Shown: one piece after another, positions 44,948 through 55,145 of the stretch
Position numbering within the stretch: position 1 is the first letter of the stretch
Layout of the letters: each line of letters opens with the position of its first letter
Origin: Pseudoalteromonas rubra
GTDB taxonomy: Bacteria > Pseudomonadota > Gammaproteobacteria > Enterobacterales > Alteromonadaceae
DNA length: 64,000 nucleotides
Reading direction: 5' to 3'
NCBI RefSeq assembly: GCF_000967655.1
Contig: NZ_JXYA01000016.1
Span: forward strand, 186,001 to 250,000
Made by a program: the position numbers and the translations under genes
Notes under the pieces: model-generated
The model's database searches: none
What the model was told of the DNA's origin: nothing
What the model saw: only the letters and a program-made list of their open reading frames with translations

Positions 44948-46495
44948 TTAGCGCATTGCCATCATCATTTTAGCCGGCTCCTCTAAGTAAGACTTCCACA
45001 AATTGTTGAATCTTGCAATCGTTCCGCCATCAATAACCCGGTGATCGCCAGACCAGCTCACCTGCATAATCGCGCGAGACACCACATTGCCCTGCTCATC
45101 AAAGCGCGGCAAGTGCTGTAACTTACCCAGTGCAACAATGGCTACCTCTGGTTTATTGATAATCGGGGTTGCTGTCGTTCCGCCGATTGCGCCGATGTTC
45201 GAAATTGAGATCGTACCGCCTTTCAGGTCATTAGGAGACACTCGCCCTTCACGCGCAGCGTCTGTAAGTTGCGTGACCGCTTGAGCAACATCGACTATCG
45301 ACTTGTTCTGACACTGTTTAATGTTTGGTACCAGTAATCCAAGCTTGCTGTCGACCGCCATGCCTATGTTGTGGTCGTCAAAGTAAGTGATCTCTGTACA
45401 CTCGTCGTTGACCTGCGAATTAAGAATTGGGAATTCTTTAATCGCCAGTGATAACGCTTTGATAAAGAACGGCATCATTGTGAGTTTAATGCCCTGCTTT
45501 GCGTACTGGTCTTTTAGCGATTTGCGCAGTGCAATCAGGTCCGTCAGGTCAATCTCATCACTGTAAGTAAAATGCGGAATAGTCGAAACCGATGCAACCA
45601 TCTGCTTGGCCATCGCGGCTTTCATACCACGGATAGACTCCACACGTGTACCACCTGATGATACTGGTGCTGGCGTTGATTGCTCTGCCTGAGCAGGCGT
45701 AGACGACTGAGCAGCGGTGCCACCTTGCGCAAAGCGCTCTAGGTCTTCTTTAAATACACGACCGTTTTTACCTGAGCCTGGTACCTGAGTGATGTCGATG
45801 TCCATCTCACGCGCGCGACGTCTGACCGCAGGCGAAGCAACGGCTTTGCCGTTCACTTTAGTCGCTGTCGCTGGTTGTGCAGACGGCGCTTTGCTTTCTT
45901 TGACAGGCTGTGGCTTATGGACCGCCAGTTCGTCTTGTTTCGGACTGTGATCCGCACCTAAGCGCATCTGGAATAACGGACTATGCACCTGCGCGATATC
46001 GCCTTTTTGATAATATAGTTTTTCAACCACACCATCGTATTTAGCCGGAATTTGCACCAGAGCTTTGTCTGTCATCACATCACACACAGCCTGATCTTCT
46101 TTGATTTCATCGCCTTCTGCGACCAACCACTCGACGATTTCACATTCAACAATGCCTTCACCGATATCCGGCAAAATAAAGTCTTCTAAATGCGCAGAAG
46201 AAGCAGCTGGCGCTGAACCGCTGTCACCTGTATTGCTGGCAGGTGCAGGCGCTTCGCCGGCAACATCCATTGCAAACAAAGGCTCATGGACTTTAGCAAT
46301 ATCACCTTTTGCATAGTGTAACTGGGTGATCACACCGTCATGTACAGCCGGGATCTGGACCAGTGCCTTATCTGTCATTACATCACAAATAGGCTGATCT
46401 TCTTTTACTTCATCACCAACATTCACCAGCCATTCGACCAGTTCACATTCGACGATCCCCTCGCCGATATCAGGTAAAATAAATTCTTTAGACAT
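44948..46495 (-). CDS. bkdB: Branched-chain 2-oxoacid dehydrogenase E2 (dihydrolipoyl acyltransferase)
   Basis: Core acyltransferase of the BCKDH complex, moving branched acyl groups from lipoate to CoA. The 515 residues hold two N-terminal lipoyl domains, each with the lipoylated Lys in VMTDKALVQIPA, separated by Ala/Pro-rich linkers. The peripheral-subunit binding domain is ASPAVRRRAREMDIDI. The catalytic domain has the HxxxDG site in WSGDHRVIDGGTIARF. Two lipoyl domains are more than the single one common in this enzyme. The E3 gene is not nearby, so E3 must come from elsewhere in the genome. It is third in the operon with E1alpha and E1beta. Confidence 0.93.
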   Translation of the reverse strand: MSKEFILPDIGEGIVECELVEWLVNVGDEVKEDQPICDVMTDKALVQIPAVHDGVITQLHYAKGDIAKVHEPLFAMDVAGEAPAPASNTGDSGSAPAASSAHLEDFILPDIGEGIVECEIVEWLVAEGDEIKEDQAVCDVMTDKALVQIPAKYDGVVEKLYYQKGDIAQVHSPLFQMRLGADHSPKQDELAVHKPQPVKESKAPSAQPATATKVNGKAVASPAVRRRAREMDIDITQVPGSGKNGRVFKEDLERFAQGGTAAQSSTPAQAEQSTPAPVSSGGTRVESIRGMKAAMAKQMVASVSTIPHFTYSDEIDLTDLIALRKSLKDQYAKQGIKLTMMPFFIKALSLAIKEFPILNSQVNDECTEITYFDDHNIGMAVDSKLGLLVPNIKQCQNKSIVDVAQAVTQLTDAAREGRVSPNDLKGGTISISNIGAIGGTTATPIINKPEVAIVALGKLQHLPRFDEQGNVVSRAIMQVSWSGDHRVIDGGTIARFNNLWKSYLEEPAKMMMAMR

Positions 46496-46505
46496 GATCC
46501 GTCCC

Positions 46506-47483
46506 TTAAAACTCTACTGACTTCTTAATTGCAGCGAATACTTTAAGTGCATCCGGTACATACTCTTTTTCCAGTGCCAGTGGATAAGGTGTATCCAGGC
46601 CACAAACACGCTCAATAGGCGATTCAAGATGCAGGAAACACTCTTTCTGAATAGTCGCTGCAATTTCAGCGCCGAATCCATTCGTGATTGGTGCTTCGTG
46701 GCTGATAACCAGGCGACCGGTTTTAGTTACAGACTTAGCGATGGTTTCAACATCCCAAGGTAAAATTGAGCGCAGGTCAATGACTTCACAACTGATCCCG
46801 GCTTCTTCTGCCTTGGCTGCTGCCTGCTCAATGATCTCCATCTGTGCGCCCCAGGCAAGTAGTGTCACGTCTTTACCTTCTTTCACTACTTCCGCTTTAC
46901 CAATTTCAATGGTGTAATCGCCCTCAGGCACTTCACCCGTAGAAGCGCGGTACAAACGCTTTGGCTCAAAGAAAATAACCGGGTTATCGTCTTTGATACA
47001 TGCGCGTAGCAGGCCCTTCGCCTGATACGGGTTACGCGGCACGACCAGCTTCAGACCAGGAGTATGAGCAAAGTAAGCCTCGGGTGATTGTGAGTGATAC
47101 AAACCACCGGCAATACCACCGCCGTAAGGTGTACGAATGGTCAGATTGCCGACATTGAACTCATTACCAGAGCGATAACGGAACTTGGCCGATTCGTTTA
47201 CTATCTGGTCGAACGCCGGGAAAATGTAGTCAGCAAACTGGATCTCAGCCAGCGCCGGTGCGCCGAAAGCCGCCAGACCGTTTGCAAAACCCAGGATCCC
47301 CTGCTCAGTCAGTGGCGTGTTGAACACACGGTGTTTACCGTATTTTTCCTGTAAGCCTGAAGTGGCACGGAATACACCGCCAAAATAGCCCACATCCTCA
47401 CCAAAAATACACGCCTGCGGGTGCTCTGCCATGGTGATGTCTAGCGCCGAGTTAATGGCGTGCAGCATGTTCATTTTAGCCAT
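46506..47483 (-). CDS. bkdA2: Branched-chain 2-oxoacid dehydrogenase E1 beta subunit
   Basis: Thiamine-diphosphate-dependent decarboxylase beta subunit of 325 residues ([20 protein letters not shown]). Signatures are [50 protein letters not shown] and [20 protein letters not shown]. It pairs with E1alpha to form the alpha2beta2 E1. Its start ATG touches the stop of the E1alpha gene with a one-base overlap, and E2 follows after ten bases. Confidence 0.95.
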   Translation of the reverse strand: MAKMNMLHAINSALDITMAEHPQACIFGEDVGYFGGVFRATSGLQEKYGKHRVFNTPLTEQGILGFANGLAAFGAPALAEIQFADYIFPAFDQIVNESAKFRYRSGNEFNVGNLTIRTPYGGGIAGGLYHSQSPEAYFAHTPGLKLVVPRNPYQAKGLLRACIKDDNPVIFFEPKRLYRASTGEVPEGDYTIEIGKAEVVKEGKDVTLLAWGAQMEIIEQAAAKAEEAGISCEVIDLRSILPWDVETIAKSVTKTGRLVISHEAPITNGFGAEIAATIQKECFLHLESPIERVCGLDTPYPLALEKEYVPDALKVFAAIKKSVEF

Positions 47484-48700
47484 TATTTTATCCTCCCAGC
47501 CGTGATTGGATACGCATCCGGATGCTGTTTAATATGCTCTTTAAGTTCTTCGTATTGTTTTTGTAGTGCCGGGATAGGCGTATCGTAAACGTCGGAAACG
47601 AGCTCTTCCAGTGCTGGTTTTTGAACCTTTTCAGCCACCTTCAGCGCAGCCAGGATCTCTTCGCGGATCTTGTCTTTTTGTGCTTCGTCTTCTTCTTCGT
47701 TTAGCCAGCCTTGTTTTAGCAACCAGGCCTTGAAGCGGGCAACCGGACAGTTTGACTTAAACTCGGCTTCTTCGTCTTTGGTACGGTAACCCGACGGGTC
47801 ATCCGACGTAGAGTGCGCGCCTAAGCGATAAGCAATCGATTCAATAAGGACAGGCTCACCTGTGGTGACTGCGATTTCACGGGCTTTTTGCGTTGCCGCA
47901 TAAACAGCTAATGTATCCGCTCCATCGACACGAATGGTCTTAATGCCATAGCCGACACCACGAGACGCAATACCGTCGCCTTTAAACTGCTCATCAGCTG
48001 GCGTAGAGATGGCGTAACCATTGTTACGGGCAAAAAACAGTACCGGTGCCTTATGCACTGCGGCCATGTTCAAACCAGCGTGGAAGTCGCCTTCCGATGC
48101 GGCCCCTTCCCCAAAGTAACAAATGGTGACGTTGTCAATTTCACTGCTTAGCTCACCGCTTTGCGCATCAATATGCTTCAGCTTCTGGCCGTACGCATAC
48201 CCCGTTGCTTGCGGGATCTGTGTGCCCAGTGGCGATGAAATGGTCAGGTAGTGTAATTCGTTTGAGCCATAATGAACTGGCATCTGACGACCCTTACCCA
48301 AGTCTTTTTCGTTAGAGAACAGCTGGTTCATAAACTGCTCAAGCGAGAATCCACGATAGTGCAGCGCCGCCTGTTCACGATACTGCGCCATGATCATGTC
48401 TTCTTGTTTTAGCGCAGCCGCACTGGCGGTAATTGCAGCCTCTTCACCTAGACACTGCATATAAAAGCTGATCCGACCCTGACGCTGGGCCGCCTGCATA
48501 CGTTCATCCAGCAGACGGATAAAACGCATAGTAGAATAGATACGCAGCGCCGTGTCTTTGTCTAACTCAGGTGCCGTTGCACCGTCCAAAATATCACCGT
48601 CTTCGCTGAGAATTTTCAGCGTCGGGATGTTAAGCGCATGGCCATCGATAAATTCGAGCGCATGGCTGATATTCAACGATATGTTATTGGGGTTAGTCAT
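47483..48700 (-). CDS. bkdA1: Branched-chain 2-oxoacid dehydrogenase E1 alpha subunit
   Basis: Alpha subunit (405 residues) of E1. Thiamine-diphosphate motif [19 protein letters not shown] (GDG...NN-like, continuing to ARNNGYAIS). Phosphorylation-loop-type segment [16 protein letters not shown], as in branched-chain rather than pyruvate E1. It catalyses oxidative decarboxylation of 2-oxoisovalerate and relatives. It is first in the bkd operon; a perfect LiuR-type palindrome lies 131-146 bases upstream of the start. The N-terminal 40 residues are less conserved. Confidence 0.95.
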   Translation of the reverse strand: MTNPNNISLNISHALEFIDGHALNIPTLKILSEDGDILDGATAPELDKDTALRIYSTMRFIRLLDERMQAAQRQGRISFYMQCLGEEAAITASAAALKQEDMIMAQYREQAALHYRGFSLEQFMNQLFSNEKDLGKGRQMPVHYGSNELHYLTISSPLGTQIPQATGYAYGQKLKHIDAQSGELSSEIDNVTICYFGEGAASEGDFHAGLNMAAVHKAPVLFFARNNGYAISTPADEQFKGDGIASRGVGYGIKTIRVDGADTLAVYAATQKAREIAVTTGEPVLIESIAYRLGAHSTSDDPSGYRTKDEEAEFKSNCPVARFKAWLLKQGWLNEEEDEAQKDKIREEILAALKVAEKVQKPALEELVSDVYDTPIPALQKQYEELKEHIKQHPDAYPITAGRIK

Positions 48701-48830
48701 AACCTACCTTCTCTTGTTGTCATAACTAATTTGCAACGCCAAAGCCGCTTAAAATGGGCCGGATCCGCGGTTAGAGATTTGAATAATTAGTGCGGTAAAT
48801 GCAAATTAATTAAATTAAAGCTTTTGCCAC

Positions 48831-48846
48831 TTTACGTTAACGTAAA
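48831..48846. promoter_or_regulatory. LiuR-type palindrome upstream of the bkd operon
   Basis: TTTACGTTAACGTAAA, a perfect 16-bp palindrome with the same ACGTNNACGT core as the two sites near etfB. It lies in the 244-base gap between bkdA1 (leftward, start 48700) and the end of astE. Confidence 0.8.
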
Positions 48847-48944
48847 CGGTTATTCAACTAATCCTAGATGAATAACCGTTAATTTGCACATTTTGCGGTG
48901 GAAAGTTTTTGATACGCTTTATTAAGCGCTTTATTTACAGGGGG

Positions 48945-49976
48945 TTACACGAAGTTTTCGTCTACTTCCAGCGGGATCACAGTCAATAATGCACGCTGAC
49001 CCAGCGCGACTTTAGCATTCGGGAAGATGATGGCTTCGCCCTCAACTTCTGCAAAGTAGGCCGTATCACCATCGGTTGCGAGCAATTCGCCTTTCGCAAA
49101 GCCGGTGAAATTTACCGCAGAATCAGGGAATGGGAATGAAAACGCCTCACAGGTGCGGTTTATCGTGCGATGCACCTGGAACAACTCGAAGTCATTTGCA
49201 TTAAACTCACCAAAATCGACATCTTCTTGGCTAATTAATGCTTTTAGTGTTTGCTTTACCGCGGCAAAGCGAGACATATCATTCTGACCAAAAGGCTTCA
49301 CCTGCCCCAGTTCAACTGTAAAGGCGTCAGCACCAAACTGGAAAGATGAGAAGTAGCTGAAAGTAGTCGCTGCTGAGCGCATCATTAAAATGGTATTGAC
49401 GCCACAGGCCAACATAAATTGCAGCTGCGACTTCTTCCACGGTTTCCCATGCAGGAATGGATAAACTGCAAATTTCTCGTTTTTGGAGCCACGAATTGCG
49501 GTATGCAGATCGTAGTGACAGCGATAACGCCCCTCTGGCATGCTGGTGAAAAAGTCACGTACATAGCCTTCAAGTTTTGCAGCGCGGATCTGCTCCGGGT
49601 TTTCGGTGCGGTTTTCGTGGGCACCGTTGAACAATCGGTTCAGGTTTTCATCCACAAAGCGCTCTGCGATATTGATGGACTTAGGGTTACCAAACACAAA
49701 TAACACACGGTGTGCCAGTTCAATGCGCTCCAGGATCACATCCTGAATAAACTCGTCACATATTTCGATGGGAGCGGTTTCATTGCCATGCACCGCGCTC
49801 GATAACACGATGTCTTTGTTACCATAAGTGGCAGGCGTAAACTGAATAACACCTGTGTTTTTTACTTCAACCAAAGTACCGTTGCTCAGCGTAAATTGCT
49901 CGGCGGCAAGGGAAAACTCGTTATTGCGAGTCAGAGTCAGGAAGTCTCCAGTTTGTTTTAACGTATCAAGGTACAT
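48945..49976 (-). CDS. astE: Succinylglutamate desuccinylase
   Basis: Zinc-dependent last enzyme of the arginine succinyltransferase (AST) pathway, releasing glutamate and succinate. The 343 residues are the family length. The zinc ligands are in [11 protein letters not shown] (His and Glu) and HYDLHTAIR (His); the catalytic Glu is in FTVELGQ. The start at 49976 follows AAAGGTGATGTTCGT; an open frame extends 19 codons upstream without support. The other ast genes are not in this window. Confidence 0.92.
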   Translation of the reverse strand: MYLDTLKQTGDFLTLTRNNEFSLAAEQFTLSNGTLVEVKNTGVIQFTPATYGNKDIVLSSAVHGNETAPIEICDEFIQDVILERIELAHRVLFVFGNPKSINIAERFVDENLNRLFNGAHENRTENPEQIRAAKLEGYVRDFFTSMPEGRYRCHYDLHTAIRGSKNEKFAVYPFLHGKPWKKSQLQFMLACGVNTILMMRSAATTFSYFSSFQFGADAFTVELGQVKPFGQNDMSRFAAVKQTLKALISQEDVDFGEFNANDFELFQVHRTINRTCEAFSFPFPDSAVNFTGFAKGELLATDGDTAYFAEVEGEAIIFPNAKVALGQRALLTVIPLEVDENFV

Positions 49977-50050
49977 ACGAACATCACCTTTTGTGAGAGA
50001 AATGAGCGTCGCTGAGAAGTCAAATTTCAGCAACTAAATAGTAGGTATAA

Positions 50051-50081
50051 AAAAAGGCCATCATAACGTATGGCCTTTTAT
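50051..50081 (-). terminator. pgm terminator
   Basis: On the minus strand AAAAGGCCAT-acgttatg-ATGGCCTTTTTTT, ten bases after the pgm stop, with a long T run. Confidence 0.9.
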
Positions 50082-50090
50082 CACTTAAAG

Positions 50091-51731
50091 TTAGCGGATC
50101 ACGCTATCTACCAATGTCTTGGCCGCCTGTTCCAGTTCAGCAAGATGCGCTTCGCCTTTAAACGACTCAAGATAGATTTTATAAATGTCTTCGGTGCCTG
50201 ATGGACGAGCCGCAAACCAACCCGACTCGGTCACCACTTTTAACCCACCGATGGCGGCATTATTGCCTGGTGCCTCAGTCAGAATATCTGTGATGGCGTC
50301 ACCAGCAAGCGTGCTGGCCGTCACATCTTGTGGGCTCAAGGCTTTCAGTTTGGCTTTTTGCTCAGGTGATGCCGGTGCATCAATGCGCTTGTAAACTGGC
50401 GCGCCATATTGCGCTTCAAGTTCTCGGTAGTATTGTGACGGCGTTTTACCGGTCACAGCCAGGATCTCCGCAGCCAACAAACCCAGAATAAAGCCGTCTT
50501 TGTCTGTATTCCAGACCTCACCGTTACGGCGCAGGAAAGATGCGCCGGCGCTTTCTTCACCGCCAAATGCCAGCCATTGTTCACTCAGGCCTTCAACGAA
50601 CCACTTGAAACCGACCGGTACTTCGTACACTTCGCGCTGATTGCCTTTAACCACTTTATCGATCATGGCGCTGGATACCAGGGTTTTGCCAATTTTAATC
50701 TCACTGCCCCAGTCGCGATGCTTAAGCAGATAGTCTATCGACACAGCCAGGAAGTGGTTTGGATTCATCAGACCGTCTTTCGTGACAATACCGTGACGAT
50801 CGTAATCCGGGTCGTTACCAATGCCGATATCATAATCGTCTTTAATCGCTACCAGGTTTGCCATCGCAAATGGCGAAGAACAATCCATACGGATTTTGCC
50901 GTCTTTGTCCAAAGGCATAAAGGCAAAGCGTGGGTCAACCTGCTCATTCACAACTGTGAGATCTAACCCGTATTGCTTGGCAATCACCGGCCAGAAATTA
51001 ATGCCAGAGCCGCCCAACGGATCAACACCAATGCGTACGCCTGCTTTTGCAATGGCTTCAAGATCGACAATATTTGCCAGGTCTTCTACATAAGGTGTGA
51101 TCAAATCGACGTATTTTACAAATCCAGAGCGGCTGGCTTTTGCAAATGGGAACAGTTCAACTTCAACTAAGTCTTCGACCAATAGTTGATTGGCGCGATC
51201 TTCAATCCACTTAGTGACGTCTGTATCGGCTGGTCCACCATTGGGTGGATTATATTTAAAGCCGCCATCTTCTGGCGGGTTATGCGATGGTGTCACCACA
51301 ATACCATCGGCCAGCTCATGCGGGTGCGTCTTGTTATGACATACAATCGCGTGGCTTATCACCGGGGTTGGTGTGTAATCATCGTTTTCTTGCGTTACCA
51401 CATGAACTTCGTTGGCAACCAGCACTTCGATAGCGGAGTTAAACGCAGCTTCTGACAAGGCATGGGTGTCTTTGCCTAAAAACAGCGGGCCAAAAATATT
51501 GTTGGCTTTTCTGTAATCACAGATAGCCTGAGTAATAGCCAAAATGTGAGATTCGTTAAATTTCACATTATACGAACAGCCACGGTGACCTGATGTGCCA
51601 AAAGCAACGCACTGCTCCGGGTTTTGTTCCAGATCTGGCTCATTCAGATAGTAAGCCGATACCAGTTTGGGAATATTCGCCAGCTGACTTAACGGAGCTG
51701 GTTTGCCTGCATTGGGGTGATTTGCCATCAC
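50091..51731 (-). CDS. pgm: Phosphoglucomutase (alpha-D-glucose specific)
   Basis: Interconverts glucose 1-phosphate and glucose 6-phosphate. The 546 residues match the E. coli Pgm type. Active-site phosphoserine loop [20 protein letters not shown], metal-binding loop [14 protein letters not shown], sugar-binding [13 protein letters not shown] and phosphate-binding [26 protein letters not shown] near the N-terminus is also typical. The gene follows seqA on the same strand with a six-base gap, the same seqA-pgm arrangement as in enterobacteria. Confidence 0.97.
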   Translation of the reverse strand: MMANHPNAGKPAPLSQLANIPKLVSAYYLNEPDLEQNPEQCVAFGTSGHRGCSYNVKFNESHILAITQAICDYRKANNIFGPLFLGKDTHALSEAAFNSAIEVLVANEVHVVTQENDDYTPTPVISHAIVCHNKTHPHELADGIVVTPSHNPPEDGGFKYNPPNGGPADTDVTKWIEDRANQLLVEDLVEVELFPFAKASRSGFVKYVDLITPYVEDLANIVDLEAIAKAGVRIGVDPLGGSGINFWPVIAKQYGLDLTVVNEQVDPRFAFMPLDKDGKIRMDCSSPFAMANLVAIKDDYDIGIGNDPDYDRHGIVTKDGLMNPNHFLAVSIDYLLKHRDWGSEIKIGKTLVSSAMIDKVVKGNQREVYEVPVGFKWFVEGLSEQWLAFGGEESAGASFLRRNGEVWNTDKDGFILGLLAAEILAVTGKTPSQYYRELEAQYGAPVYKRIDAPASPEQKAKLKALSPQDVTASTLAGDAITDILTEAPGNNAAIGGLKVVTESGWFAARPSGTEDIYKIYLESFKGEAHLAELEQAAKTLVDSVIR

Positions 51732-51737
51732 ATTTCC

Positions 51738-52280
51738 TTATAGGTAGTCTCGGATAGTTTCTGCTTGTTGCGCCGAATAACCAAGTATGAGCGCAACTTC
51801 GTGCAACATCATTTTTTTGCGCGTCGTGTTTGAGTTTGTCATAACCCAATACTGACTGTCTGCAATGTTTTTGGGGTTTGTACTACTACCACTTTCGAGC
51901 AGCGCAGCTTTGCTGGTCGAAAAATAAATACGATCTCGCCCTTTGATTTCCAACACTTTGTGAAAATCAGCTTTGTGACTGCGATGAAACGCCGCCAAAA
52001 TAAACAAGAAGCGACCAACTACGCCTTTTTGCATAGCCAGTTCCTCTTTATTTAGGATATCAAATACATTGCCTGAAGGTTCGTTTGAAACCGGCGCTTG
52101 CTGTTGCTCAACTTCTGGTTGAGCAGTTACCTCAGCGGTTTGCTCGGTTTCCTGAGCGGGCTGCGCCACAGAGTTCAGGTTCAATAAACGACGCAGGATC
52201 TGGGAAGCGCTTTCACCAATACTTTGCGTGTTACTGGCAATGTACTGATATAGCTCGTCATCTATTTCTATTTTTTTCAT
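51738..52280 (-). CDS. seqA: SeqA, negative modulator of replication initiation
   Basis: Binds hemimethylated GATC sites and sequesters oriC. The 180 residues show the N-terminal oligomerisation motif MKKIEIDDELYQYIASNTQSI in shorter form (first 35 residues), a Gln/Glu-rich linker (QETEQTAEVTAQPEVEQQQ), and the C-terminal DNA-binding domain (VVGRFLFILAAFHR, RIYFSTSKAALLESG, NTTRKKMMLHEVALILGYS). It is divergent from ybfF and followed by pgm. SeqA together with Dam occurs in a limited set of gammaproteobacteria, including Alteromonadales. Confidence 0.95.
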   Translation of the reverse strand: MKKIEIDDELYQYIASNTQSIGESASQILRRLLNLNSVAQPAQETEQTAEVTAQPEVEQQQAPVSNEPSGNVFDILNKEELAMQKGVVGRFLFILAAFHRSHKADFHKVLEIKGRDRIYFSTSKAALLESGSSTNPKNIADSQYWVMTNSNTTRKKMMLHEVALILGYSAQQAETIRDYL

Positions 52281-52405
52281 GCTTGTCCTGTCATTTTATA
52301 CATCTACTGCATCTTCACGGGATTATATCTAAATTTAACTTATTCCTCTACGGCTATGATTTTGCTTTCAACACTGGCAAACTATGCGCCGGATCCGGAG
52401 GTATT

Positions 52406-53179
52406 ATGTTGCTTAACTACAAATTATCGGGACAGCCACTGGGCAGTGCCGAGCCAGTTGTGTTACTCCACGGCCTGTTTGGCTCGCTGGAGAACCTGAA
52501 TATTATAGCCCGCGCACTGAGTGAGTCATTTACAGTTATAAACCTGGACTTGCGAAATCATGGCCAGTCGTTCAAAAGTGATGTGATGGATTACCCTAGC
52601 ATGGCTCAGGATGTGCTTACTCTGCTCGACCACCTGGAAATAGAAAAAGCACACCTGGTTGGCCATTCCATGGGTGGCAAAGTGGCCATGCAAGTCGCCA
52701 TGCTCAATGAAGATAAAATCAATAAGCTGGTAGTCATGGACATTGCACCGGTGGATTATCACCCGCGACATGATGCCATTATTCAGGCGCTGAATGCGGT
52801 CGCTGCAACACCGGTGGCAAGCCGCAGTGAAGCTGACACCATCATGCAAACCTATATAGAAGAGCAAGGTGTACGCGGCTTTTTACTTAAGAGCCTGGCA
52901 AAAGACGAACAAGGCGTGCTTACCTGGCGATTTAACTTAGCTGTCATAGAAGCCAACTACGATAAGATCATATCAAATATAAATACTACTCATTCTTGTT
53001 TGTGTGATACTCTGTTCCTGAAAGGAAACAACTCAGATTATATTCTGGCCGAGCACAGAGACGCCATTATGCAATCCTTTAGCAATGCCAGAGCAAAAAT
53101 CATTCAAGGTGCCGGACATTGGCTGCACGCAGAGAAGCCACAAGCCGTCAATCGTTCAATTATTGATTTTATTCAATAA
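52406..53179 (+). CDS. ybfF: Alpha/beta-hydrolase esterase YbfF
   Basis: A 257-residue esterase acting on acyl-CoA or short esters in vitro. The oxyanion region is LLHGLFGSLENL, the nucleophile elbow is GHSMGG, the acid residue is probably in LKGNNSDYI, and the catalytic His is in GAGHWLHAEKP. ATG 52406 is supported by GGAGG four bases upstream; the open frame extends back to 52085 but overlaps seqA on the other strand. The seqA/ybfF divergent arrangement is conserved. Confidence 0.92.
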   Translation: MLLNYKLSGQPLGSAEPVVLLHGLFGSLENLNIIARALSESFTVINLDLRNHGQSFKSDVMDYPSMAQDVLTLLDHLEIEKAHLVGHSMGGKVAMQVAMLNEDKINKLVVMDIAPVDYHPRHDAIIQALNAVAATPVASRSEADTIMQTYIEEQGVRGFLLKSLAKDEQGVLTWRFNLAVIEANYDKIISNINTTHSCLCDTLFLKGNNSDYILAEHRDAIMQSFSNARAKIIQGAGHWLHAEKPQAVNRSIIDFIQ

Positions 53180-53265
53180 TTAGCCCAGTTTTTTCTCTGC
53201 GAACTTAATTTATCGGTTACAGGTATGCTATAGTAGCCGCCGTTTATGTTTTGAGTAGTGCAAAG

Positions 53266-53487
53266 ATGATCAACGAATTTATGAATGAGTTTGAAACCAT
53301 TGGTCTTTACTTTGCTCTCGCCGGGATTTTCTTCTTTATAGGTATGGCCATTCAGGACGTCCTAAAGAAAGGAGACGTGCCCAAGTTTGGTCGATACATT
53401 GTCTGGTTAGTGCTATTTTTAGGGTGCTCAGGCTTTATCGCCAAGGGCCTGATACAAGTATTTTGGCAAGGTGCGGGTGTTGGTTAA
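53266..53487 (+). CDS. DUF2788 small membrane protein
   Basis: A 73-residue protein with two hydrophobic helices (IGLYFALAGIFFFIGMAI and YIVWLVLFLGCSGFIAKGLI) and the DUF2788 pattern IGMAIQDVLKKGDVPKFGR between them. Function unknown. ATG 53266 is used; a TTG five codons earlier is less likely. The stop overlaps the ybfE start (TAATG), so the two are coupled. Confidence 0.85.
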   Translation: MINEFMNEFETIGLYFALAGIFFFIGMAIQDVLKKGDVPKFGRYIVWLVLFLGCSGFIAKGLIQVFWQGAGVG

Positions 53488-53765
53488 TGGCCAAGTCTGA
53501 ATTAGATAGAACCACTATCGACTTGTTTGAAAATGAAAAGCGCCCTGGTCGGCCTAAGACAAATCCTCTCCCCAGAGAGATGCAGCTAAAGATCAACAAG
53601 CGCAATCAGATTAAAAGAGACAGAGCAAGAGGGTTAAAGCGCGTTGAGTTTAAAATTTCCTCTGAACTATATCAGGCATTGAGCGATATGGCAGAAGAGC
53701 AAAACATCAGTCGTAGCGCGCTGATAGAAACCATTTTGCAAGAAAAATTAGCGATTAATAGATAA
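53487..53765 (+). CDS. ybfE: LexA-regulated protein YbfE (CopB/MetJ-like)
   Basis: A 92-residue basic protein: MAKSELDRTTIDLFENEKRP start, KRVEFKISSELYQALSDMAEEQNISRS and LIETILQEKL, a ribbon-helix-helix-like C-terminal half. In E. coli ybfE is annotated as LexA-regulated; no LexA box was recognised just upstream here, where transcription may come from the ybfF or DUF2788 promoter. It is translated in coupling with the DUF2788 gene and followed 14 bases later by fldA. Confidence 0.85.
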   Translation: MAKSELDRTTIDLFENEKRPGRPKTNPLPREMQLKINKRNQIKRDRARGLKRVEFKISSELYQALSDMAEEQNISRSALIETILQEKLAINR

Positions 53766-53779
53766 AAGGTAAGTAGTTA

Positions 53780-54307
53780 ATGGCAAGCGTAGGTATTTTT
53801 TTCGGCAGTGACACGGGTAACACCGAACACGTTGCAAAAATGATCCAAAAAGAATTGGGCAAAAAATTAGTCGACGTAAAAGACATTGCCAAGAGCAGCA
53901 AAGCAGATATCGAAGAGTTCGACTTGATCCTTTTTGGTATCCCTACTTGGTACTACGGTGAAGCCCAGTGCGACTGGGATGACTTTTTCCCAGAACTGGA
54001 AGAAATCAATTTTGAAGGCAAGCTGGTTGCAATCTTCGGGTGCGGTGACCAGGAAGACTATGCCGAGTACTTCCTCGATGCAATGGGTATGGTCAATGAC
54101 ATCGTCACTGAACGTGGTGCAATCGTGATCGGTAACTGGTCGACAGAAGGCTATGACTTCGAAGCTTCTAAAGCCCTGGTAGACGATAGTCACTTTGTGG
54201 GTCTGGGTATCGACGAAGACCGTCAGCCAGAGCTAACAGAAGAGCGCGTTAAAAAGTGGTCTGCTCAGGTATATGAAGAAATGTGCCTAAGCGAGCTGGA
54301 AGACTAA
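53780..54307 (+). CDS. fldA: Flavodoxin, long-chain
   Basis: FMN-binding electron carrier for reductive enzymes such as activators of radical-SAM and anaerobic reductases. The 175 residues match FldA. The phosphate loop is GSDTGNTEHVAKMI, the FMN-stacking Trp is in IPTWYYGEAQCDW, and the second aromatic is the Tyr in GCGDQEDYAEYF. A long-chain insert follows (MVNDIVTERGAIVIGNW ... FEASKAL). The sequence is acidic throughout. ATG 53780 follows AAAGGTAAGTAGTTA. Position between ybfE and fur is conserved. Confidence 0.96.
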   Translation: MASVGIFFGSDTGNTEHVAKMIQKELGKKLVDVKDIAKSSKADIEEFDLILFGIPTWYYGEAQCDWDDFFPELEEINFEGKLVAIFGCGDQEDYAEYFLDAMGMVNDIVTERGAIVIGNWSTEGYDFEASKALVDDSHFVGLGIDEDRQPELTEERVKKWSAQVYEEMCLSELED

Positions 54308-54407
54308 GCCAGACCTATTCGGTTTAGTATCCAAAGCGCACTATTTTTAAGTCTGTGTCGTGCTAGACTTAAGTAGTAACTGAAATTAGACAAATTGAGA
54401 CAGATTA

Positions 54408-54845
54408 ATGACTGATCACAACTTAGAGCTAAAAAAAGCGGGTTTAAAGGTTACCCTGCCACGCATTAAGATCTTAGAGATCCTGCAGTGTCCTGATAAC
54501 CAGCACATCAGTGCCGAAGACGTATACAAAATCCTGCTGGATAAAGGCGAAGAAATCGGTCTTGCGACCGTTTACCGCGTACTAAACCAGTTTGACGACG
54601 CCGGCATTGTGACCCGTCACCACTTTGAAGGTGGTAAGTCTGTATTTGAATTGTCAGGCAGTACACACCATGACCACCTGGTTTGCCTAAAGTGTGGCAA
54701 AGTGATCGAGTTTGAAGATGAGCTTATCGAGCGACGTCAGGAAGAAATTGCCAAAGAAAATGGCATTAAGCTGACCAACCACTCACTGTATCTGTACGGT
54801 GAGTGTAACGATGAAGAAGCGTGCAAAAACTACGGTGATGAATGA
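54408..54845 (+). CDS. fur: Ferric uptake regulator
   Basis: Iron-responsive repressor, 145 residues. The N-terminal winged helix begins MTDHNLELKKAGLKVTLPR, with recognition region GLATVYRVLNQFDDAGIV. The dimer/metal domain has THHDHLVCLKCGKVIEF (His and Cys-x-x-Cys) and a second Cys in CNDEEAC near the C-terminus, the structural zinc ligands. It likely acts on the Fur-like box at 35122, among others. The start ATG follows GAGACAGATTA. It is separated from fldA by 100 bases, so it has its own promoter, and a strong terminator follows. Confidence 0.97.
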   Translation: MTDHNLELKKAGLKVTLPRIKILEILQCPDNQHISAEDVYKILLDKGEEIGLATVYRVLNQFDDAGIVTRHHFEGGKSVFELSGSTHHDHLVCLKCGKVIEFEDELIERRQEEIAKENGIKLTNHSLYLYGECNDEEACKNYGDE

Positions 54846-55145
54846 CCGCAAGTAAATGAGTTACTGTTTTGATTGAAAAAGCCGACCAGTTGTCGGCTTT
54901 TTTGTGCCTAAACGCCCTAAAACTCATTCACGATTGGAGGCTGTGGCCTACCCTATCAATAGATTTGGCTAATACCAATTCCACTTAATGTCTATCCAGT
55001 TCTAATAAGCGTATATGACGCTAATGGTGTTAAAAGTTTCCTTTTTCAAACCTATGCCTCAGACAAAGGTTGAAATACTTTCGCCCCAAACTAGAACACT
55101 TAGTTCAGCAAATTGGTGTGACCAACATGAGGTATTAATCACAAC
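54846..55145. other. Gap between fur and the CheY-like gene
   Basis: It starts with the fur terminator (54876-54904). The rest contains ATACCAATTCCACTTAAT near 54973-54990, a string that resembles element ends common in marine gammaproteobacteria, and a short hairpin GCGTATATGACGC (55009-55021). No gene is seen. Confidence 0.5.
54876..54904 (+). terminator. fur terminator
   Basis: AAAAGCCGAC-cagtt-GTCGGCTTTTTTG, a ten-base stem with T run, about 30 bases after the fur stop. Confidence 0.92.

Noticed and set aside
54965-55025. Mobile-element end or MITE after fur
   Set aside because: Only a short ATACCAATT-like string and a small hairpin are visible; no inverted repeat pair or target duplication was found.
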